A DNA stretch of 9,184 bases, taken from CAZCWM01 sp964622625 (lineage in GTDB: Bacteria; Planctomycetota; Phycisphaerae; Phycisphaerales; Phycisphaeraceae). The position numbers and the translations under genes are program-made. The stretch spans positions 1-9,184 of the forward strand of contig CAZUUQ010000106.1 of assembly GCA_964622625.1 (NCBI GenBank), in the 5' to 3' direction. Positions 1 through 6,549 of the stretch are shown here, piece after piece (the first letter of the stretch is position 1; every line of letters starts with the position of its first letter). The notes below the pieces were generated by a model. The model ran no database searches. It was not told the DNA's origin and saw nothing but the letters and a program-made list of their open reading frames with translations.

Positions 1-395
1 CGCCACGTCAGGCCGGAAAAGCCCAGCAGCGACAGCGTCAGGTGGAACGGCGCGGGCAGGTCGTCGGCCTCGAGCACGTCGATGCGGCCCAGCGCGTCGG
101 TGAACAGCAGGCGGCGATGCCAGCGGATGCGGTCGCGCACGCCCAGGCGCTCGTACAGATCCAGCAGATTCGTGCAGCAGCGCAGCAGCACGTGCTGGCA
201 GTTGTCGAGCACCAGGCCGCTGTGCGGATCGACGAAGCTGGTGGCCCGCCCGCCGAGGCGCTGTCGGGTTTCGACGAGCGTGACAGCCACGCCCGCGTCG
301 GCCAGGCGCACGGCCGCGGCGATGCCCGCCAGTCCCCCGCCGACCACGACCACGCGGCGCGGCATCCCTCTGCCTTGGTTGGCCGCACTGGTCAT
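1..395 (-). CDS. hpnE: Hydroxysqualene dehydroxylase HpnE, N-terminal 131 residues (runs off left edge)
   Basis: FAD-dependent amine-oxidase-fold enzyme that reduces hydroxysqualene to squalene, the last step of the HpnCDE route. Seen: an N-terminal Rossmann FAD site (VVVVGGGLAGIAAAVRLADAG, residues about 15-35, split here as VVVVGGGLAG then IAAAVRLADAG), the acidic end of strand 2 (VE, 41-42), RLGGRATSF (47-54), and the HpnE-type DNCQHVLL (64-71). Only the first third lies in the window; the rest is beyond base 1. The chosen ATG at 395 overlaps the hpnD stop as ATGA and has GGAG 10 nt upstream. A second in-frame ATG at 365 (Met11) is just before the conserved part and could also serve. Most bacterial HpnE have Gly where this has Cys in DNCQH; I recall the Cys form from planctomycete relatives, which is memory, not a search. 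Position after hpnC and hpnD supports HpnE over a phytoene desaturase. Confidence 0.88.
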   Translation of the reverse strand, partial: MTSAANQGRGMPRRVVVVGGGLAGIAAAVRLADAGVAVTLVETRQRLGGRATSFVDPHSGLVLDNCQHVLLRCCTNLLDLYERLGVRDRIRWHRRLLFTDALGRIDVLEADDLPAPFHLTLSLLGFSGLTW

Positions 396-1519
396 GCGCG
401 CTCTTCTCCAGCCGGCGGCGACGCCGCCACGACCGGCGACCGTCCGCCGCGGAACCGCCACAGCGCCCGCAGCGCGATGGCGAGCTTCGCCGGCTTGCCC
501 AGGGATACGCGGCGGCGCAGCACAGCCGCGGGATCGCGCTGGATCTTTACCAGCAGGCCGCGGTAAATGCGCATCATGGCCCAGCAGGTGGCGCGGGCGT
601 CGGGCGTGATGCGCGCCTCCAGCGGCGCGGAGGCGGCGTAGTAGCCGGCCGCACGCTGACATTCAAAGGCGATCAGTTGCCGCACCCGATCATCACCCCC
701 GCCGTCGCCCCGGCCGCTGCGCAGAAAAGTCAGCAGCGTCTCGGCATCGAGGTCGAAGCGGGCCAGATCCTCGGCCGGCAGGTAAACGCGGTCGCGCTGC
801 GCGTCCTCGACCACGTCGCGCAGGATGTTGGTCAATTGCAGCGCCAGGCCGCGCTGCTCGGCCAGCTTGCGCGTGGCGGGCCCGCCGCTGCAGCCCCAGA
901 CGCTCAGGCACACCAGGCCGACGGTGGAAGCGACCTTGTAGCAGTAGTCGTAGAGTTCGTGAAAGCTTGTGTAACGGCGTTTGGTCTGGTCCTGAAGCTG
1001 GCCGTCGATCATGGCGTCGAGGTCGGCGGCGCTGACTTCGTGTCTTTGCAGCGTGTCGCAGATGGCCGGCCAGAACGGCGCGTGCTCGGGCAAGGCGGGG
1101 GCGACGAGCCCCGCGCTGTTCAGGGCCGCCCGCGTCTGGCGGCGGAAGACTTCCAGACGATGCTTCTTCTCAGCATCGCGGCCGGTCTCGTCGGCCAGNN
1201 NNNNNNNNNNNNNNNNNNNNNNNNNNNNNNNNNNNNNNNNNNNNNNNNNNNNNNNNNNNNNNNNNNNNNNNNNNNNNNNNNNNNNNNNNNNNNNNNNNTC
1301 GTCGGCCAGATCGTCGGCCAGTCGCATCCAGGCGTAGACGGCATACATCGCCGCCCGCTTGGCCCGGGGCATGAGCCTCATGCCATGGAAGAAATTGCCC
1401 GCGCGGGTCTGGGCCACGGCCCGGCAGGCGATGTAGCTCTCGGCGACGGTGGGGATCTCCACGTCGGCTTGCGCATCGAGCACGGACGCGATCGGTGCAG
1501 GGGACTCTGTCTTGCTCAC
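392..1519 (-). CDS. hpnD: Presqualene diphosphate synthase HpnD, interrupted by a 100-N gap
   Basis: Trans-isoprenyl diphosphate synthase (squalene/phytoene synthase fold) joining two farnesyl diphosphates into presqualene diphosphate. Seen: first Asp-rich motif DDLAD (residues 69-73) at the gap edge, then DGQLQDQTKRRYTSF, and the second Asp-rich motif NILRDVVEDAQRDRVYLP with D198 and D202 (numbering after merging the gap edges). As written it is 375 residues including 34 unknown ones. Merging the duplicated 11-base edges gives 338 residues with DDLADETG intact. That is longer than the usual 280-300, from about 25 extra N-terminal residues and a C-terminal tail. The start is GTG at 1519, overlapping the hpnC stop as GTGA, with a GGGGGGA run 9 nt upstream. 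The stop overlaps the hpnE start. Phytoene synthase CrtB is the main alternative; the hpnC and hpnE neighbours favour HpnD. Confidence 0.88.
   Translation of the reverse strand: MSKTESPAPIASVLDAQADVEIPTVAESYIACRAVAQTRAGNFFHGMRLMPRAKRAAMYAVYAWMRLADDLADXXXXXXXXXXXXXXXXXXXXXXXXXXXXXXXXXXLADETGRDAEKKHRLEVFRRQTRAALNSAGLVAPALPEHAPFWPAICDTLQRHEVSAADLDAMIDGQLQDQTKRRYTSFHELYDYCYKVASTVGLVCLSVWGCSGGPATRKLAEQRGLALQLTNILRDVVEDAQRDRVYLPAEDLARFDLDAETLLTFLRSGRGDGGGDDRVRQLIAFECQRAAGYYAASAPLEARITPDARATCWAMMRIYRGLLVKIQRDPAAVLRRRVSLGKPAKLAIALRALWRFRGGRSPVVAASPPAGEERA
1199..1298. other. Assembly gap of exactly 100 N inside hpnD
   Basis: The run is exactly 100 N, the conventional placeholder for a gap of unknown size. 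The 11 bases before it (TCGTCGGCCAG, 1188-1198) are repeated directly after it (1299-1309) and once more at 1311-1321. Merging the first two copies removes 111 nt, which is 37 codons, and restores a continuous HpnD sequence through its first Asp-rich motif. The gap therefore probably stands for an unmerged contig overlap, not missing DNA. Confidence 0.9.
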
Positions 1520-2526
1520 GCCGGATGGTCCCCCCTGCCGCTCGCGAGCAGCTTGCCGGCCGCGGCCCGGGCCATGAGGCCCAGCTTGGCGAGCTTCGAC
1601 AGGGCCGGACGCCGCGTGAGCGTGTCGTACTGCTGGCGACGGATCATCTTCAGGATCGCCTCGCCGCCGAGCGTGAACAGTTGCACATCCACGCGCACAT
1701 CACGGGCCAGCAGCGGCCACAGTCCGCGGCCGCGGTCGAACAGCGGCTGCGTGCGATCGACCAGCTCCCTCATCGTCTGTTGAAAGCCCGGCCGCATCGC
1801 CCGCAGACCGCCCAGCGACTCGACGCACGCGCGGCATTGGGCGGCATCGCGCCGGCGGGCCGCGTCGGCTTTCACGGCGGCGGCCATCGTGGCGATCTCC
1901 AGGCCGTGACGGCGGGCGACGTCGGCGGGAATATAGACGCGGTCGCGCTCGACGATGTCGCGGCGGACGTCCTGCCAGAAGTTGGCCAGTTGCAGGGCGG
2001 TGCACGTCGCGTCGGCCAGTTGCTGACGCTGCGCGTCGCGGTGCCCGCACAGGTGGAGCACCAGCCGACCGACGGGATCGGCGCTGCGCGCGCAGTAGTC
2101 GAGTACCTGCTCCCAGGTGTCATAGCGGGTCACGGTCTGGTCCTGAATGAACGCGTCAATCAGGTCATCAAACGGCTTGCGGGGGATGTCGAACCGCTCG
2201 ATGGTCGGACGCAGGGCGACGAAGACGGGATGGCGCGGCTTGCCGTCGTAACAGCGCGTCAGCTCATCGCGCCACCAGGCGAGAAGCTCCAGGCTGCGCC
2301 GCGGATCGCCGGTCTCGTCGCCCAGGTCGTCGGCCCAGCGGCAGAAGGCGTAGACGTGGCGGAAGGGCTCGCGCAGACGTCGCGGCAGCAGCCAGCTCAC
2401 GACGGTGAAGTTCTCGTACTGCGCGCGCGTCAGCTCGGCGGTGTACGCGGCCGCCTGCTCGTAGCTGAGCTGCTCGCAGCGGTCGGGGCCGAAGCGGTCG
2501 AGTTGTGCCAGCACTGCCGAAGCCAT
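1516..2526 (-). CDS. hpnC: Hydroxysqualene synthase HpnC
   Basis: Squalene/phytoene synthase-fold enzyme that converts presqualene diphosphate to hydroxysqualene, the middle step of the HpnCDE route. Seen in the 336 residues: WLLPRRLREPFRHVYAFCRW (45-64) leading into the first Asp-rich motif ADDLGDE (D66, D70), IQDQTVTRYDTWEQVLDYC (127-145, with the PVGRLVLHLCG helix at 151-161), and the second motif ANFWQDVRRDIVERDRVYIP with D186 and D190. FWQD at this point is typical of HpnC, whereas HpnD and CrtB have ILRD. The start is ATG at 2526; the ribosome site is weak (AGGAC about 13 nt upstream). It is the first gene of a leftward operon and overlaps hpnD by 4 nt (GTGA), so translation is probably coupled. 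Length is slightly above the usual 270-300 owing to a C-terminal tail that resembles the tail of HpnD. Confidence 0.92.
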   Translation of the reverse strand: MASAVLAQLDRFGPDRCEQLSYEQAAAYTAELTRAQYENFTVVSWLLPRRLREPFRHVYAFCRWADDLGDETGDPRRSLELLAWWRDELTRCYDGKPRHPVFVALRPTIERFDIPRKPFDDLIDAFIQDQTVTRYDTWEQVLDYCARSADPVGRLVLHLCGHRDAQRQQLADATCTALQLANFWQDVRRDIVERDRVYIPADVARRHGLEIATMAAAVKADAARRRDAAQCRACVESLGGLRAMRPGFQQTMRELVDRTQPLFDRGRGLWPLLARDVRVDVQLFTLGGEAILKMIRRQQYDTLTRRPALSKLAKLGLMARAAAGKLLASGRGDHPA

Positions 2527-2570
2527 GGAGAGAGCCGTCCTGCACGCGGCGGGAAATCGGTCGCGGCACC

Positions 2571-2600
2571 ATCTTAGCCGGGCATTGCGGCGGCTCCCAA
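2571..2600 (-). promoter_or_regulatory. Candidate sigma-70-type promoter for hpnCDE
   Basis: On the minus strand, TTGGGA (2600-2595) is followed after 18 nt by TAAGAT (2576-2571), each 4 of 6 matches to TTGACA and TATAAT. Transcription would start near 2564 and give a leader of about 38 nt before the hpnC ATG. The match is by eye and the sigma-factor preference of the organism is not known. Confidence 0.35.
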
Positions 2601-2612
2601 ACGGTGATGCGG

Positions 2613-2630
2613 CGCGGCTTATAATCCGCG
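2613..2630 (+). promoter_or_regulatory. Perfect TATAAT -10 box inside a short inverted repeat, for the flavin oxidoreductase gene
   Basis: TATAAT sits at 2620-2625, 42 nt before the GTG start of the oxidoreductase, and is flanked by CGCGG (2613-2617) and CCGCG (2626-2630), a 5-bp inverted repeat with an 8-nt centre. The -10 match is striking in such GC-rich DNA, which makes it the best promoter call here. No convincing -35 lies 16-18 nt upstream. The arms could bind a regulator at the -10 or be chance in a GC-rich region. Confidence 0.5.
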
Positions 2631-2655
2631 TTCACTGCCCATCCCCCATTCCCGC

Positions 2656-2660
2656 AGGAG
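2656..2660 (+). promoter_or_regulatory. Ribosome binding site fixing a GTG start
   Basis: AGGAG lies 7 nt before the GTG at 2668. It decides the start of the flavin oxidoreductase at this GTG, as no ATG with a comparable site lies nearby in frame. Confidence 0.8.
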
Positions 2661-2667
2661 ATCATCC

Positions 2668-4203
2668 GTGCCCGACACCTACCCGCGCATCGGCCATCTG
2701 CGGGATGCGGCGCAGTTGCGTAGCCGACTGCGGGAACTGGAGCTTGCCCTGCCGGTGGATGACGGCATCCAGTCGGCCGCGGACGGCTCACCGCTGGCGC
2801 AGCCGCTGATGGTCGGCGCGGCGGACGGGGCGGCCACATCGCGCCGCATCGGAAACCGATGGTGCATCCATCCGATGGAGGGCTGGGACGGCACGCCCGA
2901 CGGTCGGCCGACGGAGCACACGGTGCGTCGCTGGCGGCACTTCGGCGAAAGCGGGGCCAAACTCATCTGGGGCGGCGAAGCGTTTGCGGTGCGGCACGAC
3001 GGCCGGGCCAATCCGAATCAGCTTTTCCATCGGCCTGAAAATGAAATGCCGCTGGGCGAGCTGCTGACCGCGCTGCTGGACGCGCATCGTGAGGCAACCG
3101 GCTCGACCGACGATCTGCTCGTGGGCCTGCAACTGACGCACTCCGGCCGATTCAGCAGGCCCAACGACAAGCAGCGCCTTGAGCCGCGCATCGCGTACCA
3201 CCATCCGTTGCTGGATGCGAAGTTCGGCATCGCGCCCGACAACGACGCGCCGCTGCTGAGTGACGACGAGATTCGCCGCATCATCGACGCATACATCACC
3301 TCGGCGAAGATGGCGGACCGGCTGGGCTTTCACTTCGTCGATGTGAAGCACTGCCACGGCTATCTGGGCCATGAGTTTCTCTCAGCCTTCGAGCGGCCGG
3401 GTCCATATGGCGGGGACTTCGCCGGGCGCACGCGGTTTCTGCGCGAGATCTGTCAGGGCATCCGGGCCGCGTGTCCGCACCTGCTGATCGGCGTGCGGCT
3501 CAGCGCGTTCGACTGCTGCCCCTTCACGCCCGATCCGACCCGCGGCGATGCGAAGCGCGGCAAGCTCGGGCCGGGCATCCCCGACCCCGGCTATGAGAAG
3601 CTGGCGCGCGAGGGCCGCTATCCCGGCTTCGGCTGTCGGCGCGATGACCCGCTGACCATCGACCTGCATGAGCCGATCCGCCTGCTGCGGATGATGCGCG
3701 ACGAGCTGGACGTGGCGATGGTGAACGTCTCGGCCGGCAGCCCTTACTACGTGCCGCACATCCAGCGGCCGGCATACTTCCCGCCCAGCGACGGCTATCA
3801 GCCGCCCGAAGATCCGCTGGTCGGCTGCGTGCGGCAGATCGACGTGGTGCGGCAGCTCAAGGCGGCGGCGCCCGAACTGCCGCTGGTGGGCACGGCCTAC
3901 ACGTATTTTCAGGAGTATCTGCCGCACGTGGCCCAGGCGGTGGTGCGCGAGGGCTGGGTGGACAGCGTGGGCGTGGGGCGCATGGTGCTGAGCTATCCGC
4001 GCCTGCCGCTGGACTGTCTGGAGCACGGCGAACCGCGCGGCGCGAAGCTGATCTGCCGCACGTTCAGCGACTGCACCACGGCTCCCCGCAGCGGCCTGAT
4101 CTCCGGGTGCTTCCCGCTGGATGACCACTACAAAAAGTCGTCCGCGGCCGCGCAGCTCAAGCAGGCGAAGCAGCAACTGGCGACCAAGCTGACGCGTCGA
4201 TGA
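2668..4203 (+). CDS. Old-yellow-enzyme-type NADH:flavin oxidoreductase, atypical
   Basis: FMN-dependent TIM-barrel oxidoreductase of the OYE / 2,4-dienoyl-CoA reductase superfamily, presumably a cytoplasmic ene-reductase; substrate unknown. Seen in 511 residues: HPMEGWDG (68-75), WGGEAFAV (101-108), LQLTHSGRFSRP (154-165), FVDVKHCHGYLGHEFLSAF (223-241), the barrel strand IGVRLSAF (274-281), an insert of about 40 residues (281-325), and the phosphate-binding GVGRMVLSYPRLP (435-447). The usual E-I-H-x-x-H-G-Y pattern reads D-V-K-H-C-H-G-Y, putting Lys227 at the normal active-site His, although His228 is adjacent. C463, C469 and C481 resemble the dienoyl-CoA reductase Fe-S motif with one Cys missing. 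No NAD(P)-binding second domain follows, unlike full dienoyl-CoA reductases. It is divergent from hpnCDE and not in an operon here. The superfamily is clear, the exact reaction is not. Confidence 0.85.
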   Translation: MPDTYPRIGHLRDAAQLRSRLRELELALPVDDGIQSAADGSPLAQPLMVGAADGAATSRRIGNRWCIHPMEGWDGTPDGRPTEHTVRRWRHFGESGAKLIWGGEAFAVRHDGRANPNQLFHRPENEMPLGELLTALLDAHREATGSTDDLLVGLQLTHSGRFSRPNDKQRLEPRIAYHHPLLDAKFGIAPDNDAPLLSDDEIRRIIDAYITSAKMADRLGFHFVDVKHCHGYLGHEFLSAFERPGPYGGDFAGRTRFLREICQGIRAACPHLLIGVRLSAFDCCPFTPDPTRGDAKRGKLGPGIPDPGYEKLAREGRYPGFGCRRDDPLTIDLHEPIRLLRMMRDELDVAMVNVSAGSPYYVPHIQRPAYFPPSDGYQPPEDPLVGCVRQIDVVRQLKAAAPELPLVGTAYTYFQEYLPHVAQAVVREGWVDSVGVGRMVLSYPRLPLDCLEHGEPRGAKLICRTFSDCTTAPRSGLISGCFPLDDHYKKSSAAAQLKQAKQQLATKLTRR

Positions 4204-4234
4204 GCCTGACTTGCCCGCTCGAGCTTCCAGGCTC
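4202..4234. terminator. Hairpin between two convergent genes
   Basis: Perfect 7-bp arms GAGCCTG (4202-4208) and CAGGCTC (4228-4234) enclose 19 nt that contain the palindrome GCTCGAGC (4217-4224). The left arm overlaps the stop codon of the flavin oxidoreductase, and the whole lies in the 58-bp gap to the convergent minus-strand gene that ends at 4262. It could stop transcription from both sides. There is no T tract, so it is not a classical intrinsic terminator. Confidence 0.4.
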
Positions 4235-4261
4235 TCCCCGTCCGCCGTGCCGCCGCAATTC

Positions 4262-5686
4262 TCACCGCTCACCCAAGGTGCCGCGCAAAGCGGCACGCAG
4301 GGCGTCGAGTTTCGCCGATGGATACAGGGCGAAGCACCAGTCCCGCCGGCGGGCGATGCGGCGATTGGCCAGACCCGTGCGACTGCGATGCACCGCCGCT
4401 TCCGCTTCGGCCAGCACCTGCGGATGGTCAGCGACCAGGGCGGCGTTGATGCTGTGCACCTCGTCGAATGCGGCGCGGCGACGCCGTTTGTCGCGGTCGT
4501 CGTGCATGCCCGCCAGCAACGCGCGCTTGCGCCGCGCCGGCGCGTTGGTCAGATTCAAACATCGGTCGACGTTGTGCGGCACATGATGCCGCCGCCACAC
4601 CGCATGCGCGTGGTCGGCCCGATCGGCGATGGGCGCGTCGAAGTCCAGCCGCACGTCGGCGCTGGCCACGGCCATCGGAGCCAGGGGGTTGGCCTCGCCG
4701 CCCCGCCATGCCCGCATCCACCGCGCCATGGCCTGGTCATATACGCCGCCGCCCGTGCCGTGAATGAACAGGTCGCACAGCCCGCCGCGCATCAGCGCCG
4801 TCAGCAGCAGCGCCCGCGGCGCGAGCGTGTCGGCGCCGCGATCGATTTCGCTGCCATCCTCGGCCGCCAGCAGCGGCGTGCTGTCACTCAGATCCGCAAA
4901 GACGCGGCGTCGCGGCTGGTTCCATCCCAATACCCACAAGGGCAGCTCCACGCGGTCCGGCTCGACGCGCAGGGCCGTCACGCCCGCGCCGGGATGCGCC
5001 GCCACTGCTCCGTTGTAGTGATGAACGCAAGCCCGCGCATCGGCCAGCGCCGCATCGACCAGCTCGGCGAACCGCGGCAGCGCGGCAAGCTGCGTCACCA
5101 TCAGCAGCGGCACCTCGCCGGTCCATGGCCGCATGAGCCGGGCCGTCACCACCGCCACCTGCTCAGCCAGCGTGCGACAGGGCGGCAATGACTGCCATGC
5201 CGCGGCCAGCGTGCCGAGACGTTCATCCCCCGCCGCGCGCAGACGCGCGACCACCGCGTCGGCATCCACAGGCGGCTGCATGCCCGTCGGCACCTGCGCC
5301 CGCACGTCGGCCAGGTGCAGCCGCCGCACGTTCAGTGCATCGCCGTCGCGCCGCGGCAGGTCGATCGCCAGGGCATCGGGTACGTCCTGATCGACCACCA
5401 GGTGCAGCCAGCCGCACTGCCATAATCGCGCCAGCTCCGCCGCGACAATATCCTTGGCCAGAATGCCCGGGTGCCACAGCCACGCCTGGTGTCCCGTGGC
5501 AATCAGCGGTCCCCTTGCGGGCGGCGGCGCGCTGCCGAGGCGCTGCGCGTTGGCTTGGGCCATCGTCCTCAGCGCCGCGCGGCTGTCGCGGCCATCATCG
5601 TTGTCGGCGCGCATCGGCGCACCCCAGCCGCCCTCCGGGGACTGGAGCTTGACGTCGGGCGTTGAGGCAATTGCGCTTGGCGTCAC
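4262..5686 (-). CDS. Conserved-looking protein of unknown function, remotely BshC-like
   Basis: I do not recognise this 474-residue protein with certainty. Seen: no signal peptide or membrane segment; IATGHQAWLWHPGILAKDI (62-80); a strand and acidic turn LHLVVDQDVPDAL (94-106); LPLWVLGWNQPRRRVF (248-263); LAPRALLLTALMRGGLCDLF (288-307) followed by IHGTGGGVYDQ (308-318); and a basic C-terminal region (383-450) ending RDWCFALYPSAKLDAL. The order TGxQ-x-W/L near the N-terminus, an acidic turn after a strand, then PRALL...GG.YDQ resembles BshC, the cysteine-adding enzyme of bacillithiol synthesis (TGQQxGL, EDHD, LRPL...VGGP). That link is by eye and remote; BshC is usually about 540 residues. The GTG at 5686, 2 nt after the glycosyltransferase stop, has no clear ribosome site; the in-frame ATG at 5614 (Met25) is a good alternative because conservation seems to begin near residue 36. 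Probably co-transcribed with the glycosyltransferase. Confidence 0.7.
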   Translation of the reverse strand: MTPSAIASTPDVKLQSPEGGWGAPMRADNDDGRDSRAALRTMAQANAQRLGSAPPPARGPLIATGHQAWLWHPGILAKDIVAAELARLWQCGWLHLVVDQDVPDALAIDLPRRDGDALNVRRLHLADVRAQVPTGMQPPVDADAVVARLRAAGDERLGTLAAAWQSLPPCRTLAEQVAVVTARLMRPWTGEVPLLMVTQLAALPRFAELVDAALADARACVHHYNGAVAAHPGAGVTALRVEPDRVELPLWVLGWNQPRRRVFADLSDSTPLLAAEDGSEIDRGADTLAPRALLLTALMRGGLCDLFIHGTGGGVYDQAMARWMRAWRGGEANPLAPMAVASADVRLDFDAPIADRADHAHAVWRRHHVPHNVDRCLNLTNAPARRKRALLAGMHDDRDKRRRRAAFDEVHSINAALVADHPQVLAEAEAAVHRSRTGLANRRIARRRDWCFALYPSAKLDALRAALRGTLGER

Positions 5687-5688
5687 GT

Positions 5689-6495
5689 TCAGTCAATGCC
5701 GATGCCGGAAGATGCCGTTCCATCGGCCACAGCCCCGCCGCCTCCGCCGCACGCGCACGCGGGCGCTGCCGCCGCGACGCGGGGGAACCGCCCGGGAAAC
5801 CTGGCCAGCTCCGCCTCGAACACGCGGGTGTAGTGCGCCAGGCGATGCTCCGCGTCGTCCAGCCGCCCGCCGAAGCTGCGATTGGGATCCTTGTAGATCA
5901 AACGAATGGGAACCTCGCGCACCCGCAGGTCGTGGGCGGCCGCCTGCACCCAGAACTGCAGCGGGAACGCGTAGCCCTTCTCCGTGAAGCCCAGGCCCCG
6001 CAGCGCCGCCACGCGGTACGCCTTGAAGCCGCAGAACCCGTCGGTCAACGCGTAGCCCAGCGTGCGATTGATCATCTCGGTGACGCGCGCGTTGATCGCC
6101 CGGCGGTCGACGGGAGGCAGGTCGCCGTCGGTCTCGCAGGCCAGGTAGCGGCTGCCGCTGATCACGTCCGCGTCGTCGCGGGCGATCGCGTCGTAGAAAT
6201 CCGGCAGGCTGGCCGGCTCGTGCTGCTCGTCGCAGTCCATCGTGATCAGCCAGTCGTAGCCGTAGCACTTGGACCAGCGAAACGCGTCGATCATCGATTG
6301 CCCGTAGCCGCGGTTGACCGCGTGCCGCACCACCTCGACCGGCTGGCGGGCCAGCAGCACCGGCGTCTCGTCCGTCGAGCCGTCGTCTATCACCAGGATG
6401 TCGCTGGCGTACCGCCGCACCTCCTGGAGCACACGGGTGACGTACGTCTGCTCGTTGTAGACCGGGATGGCCACGAGGCTTCGGCTCAGTTTCAT
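5689..6495 (-). CDS. Family 2 glycosyltransferase, dolichyl/polyprenyl-phosphate sugar synthase type
   Basis: Inverting GT-A glycosyltransferase that most likely moves a sugar from a nucleotide donor, often to a polyprenyl phosphate, at the inner membrane face; donor and acceptor are not readable. Seen in 268 residues: LVAIPVYNE (7-15), DILVIDDGSTDETP (32-45), HAVNRGYGQSMIDAF (58-72), the metal-binding TMDCDEQHEP (85-94), ISGSRY (112-117), TDGFCGFKAYR (151-161) and VPIRLIYKDPNRSFGGRLDD (195-214). No membrane helices, so it is the soluble DPM1-like form. A Gly/Ala/Cys-rich tail (240-268) is low complexity and probably dispensable. The start is Met at 6495 with GGAG 9 nt upstream; an in-frame ATG at 6558 lies inside the hairpin after rsmA and precedes non-conserved sequence, so I rejected it. 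The next gene starts 2 nt after this stop. Confidence 0.9.
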   Translation of the reverse strand: MKLSRSLVAIPVYNEQTYVTRVLQEVRRYASDILVIDDGSTDETPVLLARQPVEVVRHAVNRGYGQSMIDAFRWSKCYGYDWLITMDCDEQHEPASLPDFYDAIARDDADVISGSRYLACETDGDLPPVDRRAINARVTEMINRTLGYALTDGFCGFKAYRVAALRGLGFTEKGYAFPLQFWVQAAAHDLRVREVPIRLIYKDPNRSFGGRLDDAEHRLAHYTRVFEAELARFPGRFPRVAAAAPACACGGGGGAVADGTASSGIGID

Positions 6496-6549
6496 GGCAT
6501 CAGGCTCCGGCCACGACTTCACGCTCCCCGCGGCAGCGGCGCGGCGCTG

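Noticed and set aside
1299..1321. Tandem 12-nt unit as a possible expanded coding repeat in HpnD
   Set aside because: It is the LADD/LADE codons of the normal Asp-rich motif; HpnC has a single copy at the same place, so no expansion is needed.
677..1783. Long plus-strand open frame opposite hpnD
   Set aside because: It is antisense to a clear enzyme gene, has no recognisable domain, crosses the N gap, and such frames are expected at this GC content.
1495..2577. 360-codon plus-strand open frame opposite hpnC
   Set aside because: Antisense shadow of hpnC; its protein has no family motifs while the other strand has all HpnC motifs.
3382..4296. 304-codon minus-strand open frame opposite the flavin oxidoreductase
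   Set aside because: Arg/Ala/His-rich shadow protein; the plus strand carries the OYE motifs throughout.
4211..5191. 326-codon plus-strand open frame opposite the BshC-like gene
   Set aside because: Low-information Arg/Gln/Pro-rich translation; the minus frame is longer, has motif-like segments and abuts the glycosyltransferase gene.
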